DNA from: an uncultured Hippea sp.
Lineage (GTDB): Bacteria > Campylobacterota_A > Desulfurellia > JAADFJ01
Assembly (NCBI GenBank): GCA_913009315.1
Contig: CAJVZA010000003.1
Coordinates: forward strand, 1-54,849
Direction: 5' to 3'
DNA: 54,849 nucleotides
A program made the translations under genes and the position numbers. The notes beneath the pieces are model-generated. The model made no database searches. It was not told the origin of the DNA and saw only the letters and a list, made by a program, of their open reading frames with translations. Positions 44,233-51,519 of the stretch are shown in pieces. How positions within the stretch are numbered: position 1 is the stretch's first letter; each line of letters begins with the position of its first letter.

Positions 44233-45579
44233 TTGATTACTGAAAATAAAACCATCACAGCGATAACAATTAGCTTAGGTGCTTTCTTAACACCGTTTTC
44301 TATTGCATCGCTTAATGTGGCACTCCCTTCCATTTCAAGGGATCTTTCAATGAACACAATTTCAATGAGTCTTACCTTAATATCATTTCTTTTGACTGCT
44401 TCTATTTTTCTCCTTCCATTCGGCAATATAGGCGATAATCACAGCAGAAAGACCGTATTCATTTCTGGTATAGGTATATTTATTATCGCATCATTTATGT
44501 CGGCTGTGTCTCAAACGGCAACGATATTGATCATCGCAAGGGCTCTATGCGGGGCAGGGAGCGCAATGATTCTCTCAAATGGAATGCCTGTGCTCATAGA
44601 ATCCTTTCCGGTGAATGAGAGAGGCAAAATACTTGGAATCTATTCGGCATTTATATATGTAGGTTTAGCATTAGGTGCTCTTGCCGGCGGCTTTTTGACT
44701 CAGCTGTTATCCTGGAGATGGATTTTTTTTATTATGCTGCCGATTGGATTAAGCGTGTTGATTCTGTCATTCAAACTGCCTCAACCGAACAGGCGGTTAA
44801 AGCGCAGCAAGTTTGATATTGTTGGGTTTGTACTGTACGCCATGTCACTGTTTCTAATTATCTACGGATTTACAACAATAGATAAGTCAAAGAATATTAT
44901 TTACATAGTTATAGGATTTCTGCTTCTCCTTGTATTTATAGCAAAACAGCTGAGATCCAAATTCCCATTAATAGATGTCAGAATATTTTTAACAAACAGA
45001 ACTTTTGCTTTATCAAGTTTATCTGTCTTGACGCTTTACATCTCAACGTTTTCTTTTCCTTTTATTTTAAGTCTGTATTTACAGTTTATAAGAGGACTCA
45101 ATGTTCAGACAACAGGTTTAATACTCGTTATTCAGCCTATTTTTATGAGTATTATAGCACCTGTTGCAGGAAAACTTTCGGACAAGGTTCAACCGAGAAT
45201 AGTTGCGTCTTCAGGAATACTTTTTATAATTGTCGGTTTTCTGCTGCTTGCTTATCTGCAGCGCTGGCCTTTTATTATACCTATACTGGTACTTTCGCTT
45301 ATGGGTATGGGTTTTGGATTATTTTCATCACCAAATGCGAACGCTGTTATGAGTTGTGTTGATAAATCTATATACGGTGTAGCATCTGCCACGCTAAGTA
45401 CGATGAGAACGATAGGCCAGACAATGAGCATGGCATTGGTGGCACTTATTTTTTCTGCCAACATAAGATATTCAAACGCAAAAGTTTCTATGCATGATAT
45501 TGCGATAATATTTTCCATATCTATTGCGATTACCTTCATAAGCCTACTATTCTCTCTGCTAAGAGGAAAGATACGCTAA
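44233..45579 (+). CDS. Major facilitator superfamily drug/efflux transporter (DHA2-like)
   Basis: The 448-residue membrane protein has about twelve to fourteen hydrophobic helices. The loop 2-3 motif is FLLPFGNIGDNHSRKTVFISG, with LIIARALCGAGSAMIL and NERGKILGIYSAFIYVGLALG, then GALAGGFLTQLLSWRWIFFI (motif C). These point to proton-coupled export of a drug or small molecule. The start is uncertain: TTG 44233 (with GGAAAG 13 bases upstream) gives a normal N-terminus, and no ATG is available nearby. Confidence 0.88.
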   Translation: MITENKTITAITISLGAFLTPFSIASLNVALPSISRDLSMNTISMSLTLISFLLTASIFLLPFGNIGDNHSRKTVFISGIGIFIIASFMSAVSQTATILIIARALCGAGSAMILSNGMPVLIESFPVNERGKILGIYSAFIYVGLALGALAGGFLTQLLSWRWIFFIMLPIGLSVLILSFKLPQPNRRLKRSKFDIVGFVLYAMSLFLIIYGFTTIDKSKNIIYIVIGFLLLLVFIAKQLRSKFPLIDVRIFLTNRTFALSSLSVLTLYISTFSFPFILSLYLQFIRGLNVQTTGLILVIQPIFMSIIAPVAGKLSDKVQPRIVASSGILFIIVGFLLLAYLQRWPFIIPILVLSLMGMGFGLFSSPNANAVMSCVDKSIYGVASATLSTMRTIGQTMSMALVALIFSANIRYSNAKVSMHDIAIIFSISIAITFISLLFSLLRGKIR

Positions 45580-45959
45580 AAGCTCATGGGGTCGTGTCTT
45601 TGCATTTGACATAACTCCTTAATTTAAGCTTGCAACCTGCCTTGAGCACTACACTAAACGTAGTTTCAGCGAAAAGAAAAGGTGTTGAATGCGAGGCGGG
45701 TTCTTGCCGGTTTTTTCTCTTTTTCTCCATAATTGCGAGCGCAGAGAAGTAGTCTCGAATACGCTTTTCTTCCTTATCTTTTTGAATGTGTTTATTGTGC
45801 AGGGTCTCTTAAGCATTTATCGTTGATTGTGTGAGCCGCAAGCCTTGCTGTAATTGACAAATTTTTATCATCGGTGTATAAGTTTGATGTGTATAAAAAG
45901 ACTGTTGGGCGGTTAAAAGGTGTTGTTTACCAAAGTGCAAAGAATATAATGGTGGCGCG
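45580..45959. repeat. Repeat-filled intergenic region
   Basis: The TGGGGTCGTGTCTTTGCATT repeat end lies at 45587-45617, eight bases after the MFS stop. A copy of the AGCGAAAAGAAAAGG family is at 45668-45705. A REP-like ATTGCGAGCGCAGAGAAGTA half is near 45732. Bases 45770-45811 repeat 43787-43828. No gene is seen. Confidence 0.75.
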
Positions 45960-46172
45960 ATGAGGACAAGAACCGAGTTTATGGAGCTCAGGGGAAAGAT
46001 ACAGGATCTGGACAGGTCGTTTGACCTGATTTTCTGGCAAGCACAAAGTTCCGACGAAAGATTTGCTGCTGCATGGGAGTTAATCGTTTATGCAAGCAGG
46101 ATAAGGGGTGTTAATGTTCGTGAACTCCGACTTCACCGAACTATTGAAACTTTTCAACGACAGCAAGGTTAA
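45960..46172 (+). CDS. Hypothetical 70-residue partner of a nucleotidyltransferase
   Basis: The protein reads KIQDLDRSFDLIFWQAQSSD, then ERFAAAWELIVYASRIRG and ELRLHRTIETFQRQQG. I recognise this as the small protein often encoded just upstream of a nucleotidyltransferase-fold gene, but I know no function for it. It overlaps the next gene by 59 bases, which implies coupled expression. An antitoxin-like role is conjecture. Confidence 0.65.
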   Translation: MRTRTEFMELRGKIQDLDRSFDLIFWQAQSSDERFAAAWELIVYASRIRGVNVRELRLHRTIETFQRQQG

Positions 46173-46569
46173 ATATCTGATAATCGGTGGATATGCGTTT
46201 ATTCAGTATGCTGAACCGCGCTACACAAAAGATTTGAATTTGTGGATAAGCACAGATACGACAAATGCGGCGGCAGTGTATGCTGCGTTGAAGGCATTTG
46301 GAGCACCGTTGACAGAGTTGACCGAGAAAGACTTTGCAGAAGAGGGGTATTTCTATCAAATGGGAGTACCGCCGATAAGAGTGGATATTCTGATGGGAAT
46401 ACCGGGGATAGAGTTTGAGCAGGCGTGGAAGCGACGGGAAGGAGTGGACTTTGATGGATTGGTAGTGCCGTTTATCAGCAAAGGAGATTTGATAACTGCA
46501 AAGCTGGCATCAGGGCGTCCGCAGGATTTGATAGATGCAGACATATTAACCCGAGCTGGTGAGGAGTAA
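46114..46569 (+). CDS. Nucleotidyltransferase-fold protein (AbiEii/DUF6036-like)
   Basis: The 151-residue protein has the minimal nucleotidyltransferase core: YLIIGGYAFIQYAEPRYTKDLNLWI with the GG pair and the first catalytic aspartate, then a third acidic position in IRVDILMG. The second aspartate of the usual DxD (TKDIDxW) is replaced by asparagine (TKDLN), which may impair catalysis. I prefer ATG 46114, 6 bases after AAGGGG, over an upstream GTG. Related proteins act as toxins or in phage defence. Confidence 0.75.
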   Translation: MFVNSDFTELLKLFNDSKVKYLIIGGYAFIQYAEPRYTKDLNLWISTDTTNAAAVYAALKAFGAPLTELTEKDFAEEGYFYQMGVPPIRVDILMGIPGIEFEQAWKRREGVDFDGLVVPFISKGDLITAKLASGRPQDLIDADILTRAGEE

Positions 46570-46651
46570 AGAGAAAATATGAGACTGCCGTTCAACAAAC
46601 ATCATATATCTACAGGTATCTGCAGAAATTAAAAGTCTTTCTATAAAAGTT

Positions 46652-47971
46652 CTAAGCAGTCATAGAAAGTGCGGCTTTTTTTCCGGCACTGACGCAGTCG
46701 TTTAATCCAATGCCCCGAAACGCATTTCCGATTATTTTTAGACCTTTGTTCCGACTCTCTTTCTCATCAATAATTTTGACAATATCCTTATGATTCATAA
46801 GATATTGCGGTATAGCTTTTTTGTGACGAATAATTCTTATGAGATCAGGTTCAACATTCAAATCCATTGTTCGCTTCAGCTCTTCTTTGGCTATATTGAT
46901 AATTTCCTCATCGCTTTTGTCTGCCATATGATGCAGTCTGGCTCCTCCGATAATGATTCTAATCAGCGAATGACCGGCAGCAGCCCGCGGAAAGATTGAA
47001 GAGTCCCAGAGCACGCCGATTGCCGAATTCATCTGATCAAGTGCGAAAAGAAACCCGAATCCGTCAAGTTCAAGTTTTCTGTTGTATCCAAATGCCGCAA
47101 CATCAACCGGCGCATAACTTATTATGTCGGCAGTCTCGGCAAGCTCTTTATCGAAACCGACGGCTATTTTTGCCAATGTATATGCCGGAAGTGCCGAAAT
47201 CAGTCGTTTTGTCTTTATCTCGCCGCTATCGGTTTCTACAATAAACAATTTTTCATCTTTTCTTATCAATAATGCCCGGCAGTTCAGTCTTATTCCTATT
47301 CCTTTTGAAATGCCGCCGACCATCTGACTTAATCCGCCTGTGAAACTTGTGAGTCTTCCTCCTCCGAAGGCGGCTGCATTACTTGATTTTTTAAGCTTTA
47401 TCAAAGCCTTAAAAAGTGATCCGTAGTTTCTCTCAAGCTCCTTTATTCTTCCGAATGCAGACTCCACGCTCATTGTATCGGGGTCGCCCGCATAAACTCC
47501 CGTAGCCATCGGCCCGATAAGTTTGTTAAGCGCCTCCTTGCCGAATCTTCTTTTGACAAAGTCCGCCAATGTTTCATCTTCATATTTTTTGCGTACAAAC
47601 GGTTCGGCAGCGAGTCTCAGTTTCCCTCCAAAAGATAAAAGCGGAGATTTTATAAATGCGGCAGGCGAGAACGGCAGCTCGTGAAGTCTGCCTCCGGAAA
47701 AGATAAATCGTTTTTCGGCTTTATCGTTTGCCCTCAAAAGATCCGGATTAAGCAGTGACTTTTCTGCAAGTTCCAAAGTATCGGGCTTGTTGTCCAAAAA
47801 TCCGTTCGGACCTTCTTCTATAACGAAATCTGCAGTCCTTTCCGTATGAGCTTTTCCTCCGGCATAGCTGTTTTTCTCAATAATAAGCGGCTCTATGCCT
47901 CCTAATTTAAGGAATTTTGCTGCCGACAGACCCGAAATACCCGCACCCAATATAACCGCATCATAGATCAT
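46652..47971 (-). CDS. hemG: Protoporphyrinogen/coproporphyrinogen oxidase, HemY type
   Basis: The 439-residue flavoprotein has an N-terminal FAD-binding loop VILGAGISGLSAAKFLKLGG (residues 6-25), EEGPNGFLDNKP, ATGVYAGDPDTMSVESAF and SFTGGLSQMVGGI. It ends in a second FAD contact, GNAFRGIGLNDCVSAGKKAA. HemY-type enzymes oxidise protoporphyrinogen IX or, in the coproporphyrin pathway, coproporphyrinogen III. It overlaps hemH by 11 bases. The symbol hemG is used for this type in several genomes; hemY or cgoX are alternatives. Confidence 0.93.
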   Translation of the reverse strand: MIYDAVILGAGISGLSAAKFLKLGGIEPLIIEKNSYAGGKAHTERTADFVIEEGPNGFLDNKPDTLELAEKSLLNPDLLRANDKAEKRFIFSGGRLHELPFSPAAFIKSPLLSFGGKLRLAAEPFVRKKYEDETLADFVKRRFGKEALNKLIGPMATGVYAGDPDTMSVESAFGRIKELERNYGSLFKALIKLKKSSNAAAFGGGRLTSFTGGLSQMVGGISKGIGIRLNCRALLIRKDEKLFIVETDSGEIKTKRLISALPAYTLAKIAVGFDKELAETADIISYAPVDVAAFGYNRKLELDGFGFLFALDQMNSAIGVLWDSSIFPRAAAGHSLIRIIIGGARLHHMADKSDEEIINIAKEELKRTMDLNVEPDLIRIIRHKKAIPQYLMNHKDIVKIIDEKESRNKGLKIIGNAFRGIGLNDCVSAGKKAALSMTA

Positions 47972-48893
47972 TGATCTTCTCCTTTATTTTTTCGGCTATT
48001 AATTTTACAAACCTGTCATCATCGTTTATACAGTCTGCTCTGACAAAGAAGCTTGCTCCCCATTTTTTGGCAAGCGCTTTATACAGCAGATCGATTTCGT
48101 AAATTGTTTCCGAATTATCAACAATAAAACTGATCGGAATCATTACTATCGGCAGACGTTTTTTTGCCAGTTCCATAATCTTATCCGCAGTCGTCGGATT
48201 AAACCATTTTACAGGTCCCAATTTTGACTGAAATGCAAGTTCGTATCTATGTTTCGGAAATCGCTTTACCGCCAGTTCCACGCTTTCTTCAACCTGTTTG
48301 ATGTATGGATCTTTGGTTGTTTCTGCCAAAGCAATCGGAAGAGAGTGAGCGGAAAACAGGAGAACTGCTTCTTCTCTCAAATGCTCCGGGATTTTTTCTA
48401 TCGCATCTTCAATTTTTTGTTCGACAATATCAATATATTCCTTATCTTTATAGAACGTATCGATTCTCTCACTCTTTTTCGACACCCTTTCAAATTTATC
48501 CATAAAAGAACCGACTGTCGTATAAGAAAACTGAGGCAAAAGAGAAACAATAAAGATTTTTTCATAGTGTGTCAGTTTATTTACAATCTCTGCGATTTTC
48601 GGCTTTGTGTATCTCATCGCAAAAAAAAGATCGGTTTTGAGCAAAATTTTAAGCTTTTTGACAATTGAGTGTGTATAAAAAATAACCGGCGACGGACCGG
48701 ATTGTTTCAATATGCTGTAGGTTTTTGGCCATCTTAAGGCGATTATGGCAATAGCAAGCAAAAATCTGACAGGCCGGCTGTAAGGCAGGATTCTTTTATC
48801 GGTAAACATTCCTAACAGGAATTGCGGAATATCGGAAATTTTTGCTATACCGCCCGTCGAAACGATTACAACGGCATACCGGGAATTTTTCAC
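47961..48893 (-). CDS. hemH: Ferrochelatase (protoporphyrin or coproporphyrin)
   Basis: The 310-residue enzyme inserts iron into a porphyrin. LFSAHSLPIALAETTKDPY (about residues 198-216) carries the catalytic histidine. AFQSKLGPVKWFNPTT and PISFIVDNSETIYEIDLLY hold the acidic partner, where the usual EHIETLYEID pattern begins with DNSET. The N-terminus (VVIVSTGGIAKISDIPQFL) is divergent from the common LLNLGGP. Only one base separates it from the hemE stop. Confidence 0.92.
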   Translation of the reverse strand: MKNSRYAVVIVSTGGIAKISDIPQFLLGMFTDKRILPYSRPVRFLLAIAIIALRWPKTYSILKQSGPSPVIFYTHSIVKKLKILLKTDLFFAMRYTKPKIAEIVNKLTHYEKIFIVSLLPQFSYTTVGSFMDKFERVSKKSERIDTFYKDKEYIDIVEQKIEDAIEKIPEHLREEAVLLFSAHSLPIALAETTKDPYIKQVEESVELAVKRFPKHRYELAFQSKLGPVKWFNPTTADKIMELAKKRLPIVMIPISFIVDNSETIYEIDLLYKALAKKWGASFFVRADCINDDDRFVKLIAEKIKEKINDL

Positions 48894-48894
48894 C

Positions 48895-49890
48895 TTATTC
48901 CTGATTATGAATCCAATCGACTAATCGCTTCAGCTGCTCCTGATCGGTATCCGGCAGAACGCCATGTCCGAAATTTACTATATATCTGTTCTTCGGAAGT
49001 TCTTTCAGCAGCCTGCCCTGCTTTTTCGTAATAGTTGAAAAATCCGTAAACATAATTGCAGGGTCGAGATTTCCCTGAACCGCACCGGGAAATTTTGAAG
49101 CAACTTTCAGAATGTCGGTTCTCCAGTCACAGCTTATGCAGCTTATCCTGAGATCCGATATAATGTCCGATAGATGTGCTGCTCCGCCGCCCGCATAATA
49201 GATTATTGGAGCGAATCTGCCGATTTTTGAAATAATTCTTTTTATGGAAGGAAAAATCAGTTCTCTATAAATATCGGCAGGCAGCACACCTACCCAGCTG
49301 TCAAAAAGCTGAACGGCATCAACTCCGGCTCTTATCTGAAACATCAGATAATCGATAACCATTTTCTCAAGTTCGAAAAGCTCTTTGATTGGTTCCCCGT
49401 ACATCAGTTTTCGCATAAGAGCATATTGGTCTTTGCTTTTTGATCCTTTCAGATAACAAGCAAGCGTAAAAGGTGCTCCTGAAAATCCCAGCAGCGGCCT
49501 GTCTTTAAGCTCGCCTTTTATGTTTGAGATTGTTTTTGCTATAAAATCCAGCGACCCTCCGAAGCCATGAAACTCGAAACCGGTCTCAGAATCAACAACA
49601 GGTGTAACATCTTTTGAAAATGCCACCCCGATTCCGGATGCCTCAAGCGGAATCAGGATATCGGAAAACAGAATTGCGGCATCAACATCCAGCTGTTTAA
49701 CCGGCATAAGCGTGATTTCAGCGGCAAGTTCGGGAGTATGACATAGCGTCAGGAAATCATATTTTTCCTTCAATTTTCTGTAATCGGCAAGAATTCTTCC
49801 TGCCTGTCTCATAAACCACACCGGTCTGTAGGAGGCATTTCGTCCTTTTAGAATATCCAAAACCGCAAATCTGTTTTGCCGGTTATTCAT
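48895..49890 (-). CDS. hemE: Uroporphyrinogen decarboxylase
   Basis: The 331-residue enzyme converts uroporphyrinogen III to coproporphyrinogen [19 protein letters not shown] (about residues 22-37) and [14 protein letters not shown], then [13 protein letters not shown], are family segments. I choose the ATG at 49890, which overlaps the radical SAM stop as ATGA and gives the usual short N-terminus. The frame itself is open 15 codons further. Confidence 0.95.
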   Translation of the reverse strand: MNNRQNRFAVLDILKGRNASYRPVWFMRQAGRILADYRKLKEKYDFLTLCHTPELAAEITLMPVKQLDVDAAILFSDILIPLEASGIGVAFSKDVTPVVDSETGFEFHGFGGSLDFIAKTISNIKGELKDRPLLGFSGAPFTLACYLKGSKSKDQYALMRKLMYGEPIKELFELEKMVIDYLMFQIRAGVDAVQLFDSWVGVLPADIYRELIFPSIKRIISKIGRFAPIIYYAGGGAAHLSDIISDLRISCISCDWRTDILKVASKFPGAVQGNLDPAIMFTDFSTITKKQGRLLKELPKNRYIVNFGHGVLPDTDQEQLKRLVDWIHNQE

Positions 49891-50957
49891 TTGAGCACAG
49901 AGTGTTTCTTTGAAATCTTCGGAATATAGGCGCAATACGGTTCTTCGGCCATATAATCACCATAAATTGCGTCTGCGCGCGCCCTGCATCCGCCGCATAC
50001 ATTAAGAAATTCACATTCTCCGCATTTTCCTTTATAACTTTTAAAGTCACGCATATCCCTGAATATTTTACTTTCTTCCCAGATTTTATGAAACGGTGTT
50101 TTGAATACATTTCCGGCAGAGCGCAGGAAGTAACTGCACGGCTTGACATCACCGTTTGCCGTTATAAGAGCTATCAGCTGGCCGGCAAGGCATCCTTTGG
50201 AGCCTCCGGTAGAAAATTTCAAATTACGCCTTTTATATTTGATGCCGTTTCTATAGGAGTTCTGAAGGGCAATTCTATAATACTGCGGAGCGCATGTAGG
50301 TCTGACAAGAATATCATTTTCCTCCATTTCTCTGTCAAAATGCCATTTCAGTATTTCTTCATATTCATCAGCCTGCACCAGCTCATTCAGGAGATTTTCT
50401 CCTCTTCCGGTAGGGACAATCAGAAACAAATACCATGCCGTTGCTCCAAGAGATTTGGCAAGTTTGTAAACCTCAGGAATATCATCTTTGTTTCTTTGAG
50501 TAAAGGAAGAGTTGATGATAAATGGAATATCATGTTTTTTGAAAAGTCTGGCGGCTCTTACAGTTCCATCAAATGCCCCTTTTGCTTTTCTGAAGTCATC
50601 ATGAGTTTGGGCATTTTTTCCGTCAAGCGACAAGGAAACAATCTTGATGCCGGAAGTTTTTATTTTTTCGCAAGTTTTGTCATTAACAAGAATTCCGTTT
50701 GTAGCCATAGCCATTCTCAGACCTTTGTCTGTCCCGTATTTTGCAATATCAAAAACATCTTCTCTTAAAAGAGGTTCTCCGCCGGTCAAAACCATGACCG
50801 GATTGTAGCGGGAGGCTATTTCATCGATAAGTTTGAATGCGGCATCTGTATTGAAATAATCTTTATGATACATATCTGCAGAACATCTGCAGTGAATACA
50901 GGAAAGATTGCATCGCTCCGTAAGCTCCCATGCAATCCATTTGGGAACGAACTCCAT
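49887..50957 (-). CDS. Radical SAM protein of the AhbD/NirJ heme-synthesis type
   Basis: The 356-residue protein begins [18 protein letters not shown] with the CxxxCxxC cluster cysteines at residues 16, 20 and 23. [15 protein letters not shown] and the SAM-binding glycines follow. The C-terminal SPASM-like region holds further cysteines ([28 protein letters not shown]). AhbD decarboxylates iron-coproporphyrin III to heme, and NirJ acts in heme d1 synthesis. The position between DUF2892 and hemE, with ATGA/TAATG couplings at both ends, makes a heme role likely. AhbD is my preferred reading. Confidence 0.8.
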   Translation of the reverse strand: MEFVPKWIAWELTERCNLSCIHCRCSADMYHKDYFNTDAAFKLIDEIASRYNPVMVLTGGEPLLREDVFDIAKYGTDKGLRMAMATNGILVNDKTCEKIKTSGIKIVSLSLDGKNAQTHDDFRKAKGAFDGTVRAARLFKKHDIPFIINSSFTQRNKDDIPEVYKLAKSLGATAWYLFLIVPTGRGENLLNELVQADEYEEILKWHFDREMEENDILVRPTCAPQYYRIALQNSYRNGIKYKRRNLKFSTGGSKGCLAGQLIALITANGDVKPCSYFLRSAGNVFKTPFHKIWEESKIFRDMRDFKSYKGKCGECEFLNVCGGCRARADAIYGDYMAEEPYCAYIPKISKKHSVLK

Positions 50958-51154
50958 TAAACTTGTTTATTGGTTTTGCAGGTTCCGATTCCAAAAACCG
51001 CATAAAGCCGGCAGATGCCCGCAGCGTCTGTAATCAGAGGAATTAATCCTGTCCGTCCCGGGGATATTTTGTGTCCGGCAAAAACAAGCGGCAGAAGTAT
51101 AATATCTAAAATTATTCTTACAATTTTGTCCGCTGTTGATTCGTCAACCTTCAT
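50957..51154 (-). CDS. DUF2892 (YgaP-like) small inner-membrane protein
   Basis: The 65-residue protein has the DUF2892 pattern: [20 protein letters not shown], then [20 protein letters not shown] and [19 protein letters not shown], with two membrane helices. The start ATG 51154 has GGGGAGG upstream. A longer frame to 51352 runs through two tRNA genes and is not real. It starts 20 bases downstream of tRNA-Glu and its stop overlaps the radical SAM start as TAATG. Function unknown. Confidence 0.85.
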   Translation of the reverse strand: MKVDESTADKIVRIILDIILLPLVFAGHKISPGRTGLIPLITDAAGICRLYAVFGIGTCKTNKQV

Positions 51155-51174
51155 CAAAACCTCCCCAAACAAAG

Positions 51175-51249
51175 TGGTAGCCCCACAGGGAATTGAACCC
51201 TGGTTTCCGACGTGAGAGGCCGGCGTCCTAACCGCTAGACTATAGGGCC
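51175..51249 (-). tRNA. tRNA-Glu (CTC anticodon)
   Basis: The minus strand folds as a 75-base tRNA. The acceptor is GGCCCTA/TGGGGCT with G-U at the first and sixth pairs. The anticodon loop CTCTCAC (anticodon CTC) lies between CCGGC and GTCGG, the T arm is CAGGGTTCAATTCCCTG, and CCA is encoded. Besides translation, tRNA-Glu is the substrate for 5-aminolevulinate synthesis in the C5 pathway. It lies 20 bases upstream of the heme cluster on the same strand. Confidence 0.95.
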
Positions 51250-51252
51250 TTG

Positions 51253-51326
51253 TGGTTGGGGAGAGAGGATTCGAACCTCTATAACAAGATTCAGAGCCTT
51301 GGGTCCTGCCATTAGACGACTCCCCA
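51253..51326 (-). tRNA. tRNA-Gln (CTG anticodon)
   Basis: The minus strand gives TGGGGAG/CTCCCCA as a fully paired acceptor. The anticodon loop CTCTGAA (anticodon CTG) lies between CAAGG and TCTTG, the T arm is AGAGGTTCGAATCCTCT, and CCA is encoded. It is separated from tRNA-Glu by three bases, so the two share one transcript. Confidence 0.95.
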
Positions 51327-51340
51327 GCAACAGCAGAGCA

Positions 51341-51369
51341 AAAATAGCGCATAAATTCTCTTTTGTCAA
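51341..51369 (-). promoter_or_regulatory. Promoter of the tRNA-Gln/tRNA-Glu (and probably heme) transcript
   Basis: On the minus strand TTGACA (51369-51364), 17 bases and TATTTT (51346-51341), 15 bases upstream of the tRNA-Gln 5' end. A GC-rich discriminator (GCTCTGCTG) typical of stringently controlled stable-RNA promoters follows. Confidence 0.8.
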
Positions 51370-51406
51370 CCGGATAATAAGATCGCCGCGTGCAGAAAGT
51401 GAGTTA

Positions 51407-51435
51407 TTGACAAGCAAAACCAAACAAAATAGAAT
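51407..51435 (+). promoter_or_regulatory. Promoter of the fluoride-riboswitch transcript
   Basis: TTGACA (51407-51412), exactly 17 bases and TAGAAT (51430-51435). Transcription would start near 51442, just before the aptamer at 51450. Confidence 0.85.
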
Positions 51436-51443
51436 ATCACTTT

Positions 51444-51499
51444 ATTTGCGGTGATGGAGTTCGCCCAATCGCCTTTTTAGGCTGATAACTCCTGCAAAC
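51444..51499 (+). ncRNA. Fluoride riboswitch (crcB motif) aptamer
   Basis: The core GGTGATGGAGTTCGCC (51450-51465) and GGCTGATAACTCCTGC (51480-51495) match the fluoride riboswitch consensus (GGNGATGGNGTTCGCC ... GGCTGATGACTCCTAC). Predicted pairings: GGAGTT 51456-51461 with AACTCC 51487-51492, GCCT 51471-51474 with AGGC 51479-51482, and pseudoknot GGTG 51450-51453 with CGCC 51462-51465. It lies between a consensus promoter and the start of a dynamin-like GTPase gene. Confidence 0.92.
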
Positions 51500-51516
51500 A
51501 ACAGTTATAAGGAGTT
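51487..51516 (+). promoter_or_regulatory. Predicted riboswitch expression platform (Shine-Dalgarno sequestration)
   Basis: AACTCCT (51487-51493), the 3' strand of the aptamer stem, is also perfectly complementary to AGGAGTT (51510-51516), which contains the ribosome site of the GTPase gene. With fluoride bound, AACTCC is held in the aptamer and the ribosome site is free. Without fluoride, the 7-bp hairpin would hide it. This predicts a translational ON switch. No intrinsic terminator is present. Confidence 0.75.
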
Positions 51517-51519
51517 GGC

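Noticed and set aside
51155..51352. Longer reading frame upstream of the DUF2892 protein
   Set aside because: It runs through tRNA-Glu and tRNA-Gln on the same strand. The DUF2892 family start at 51154 has its own ribosome site.
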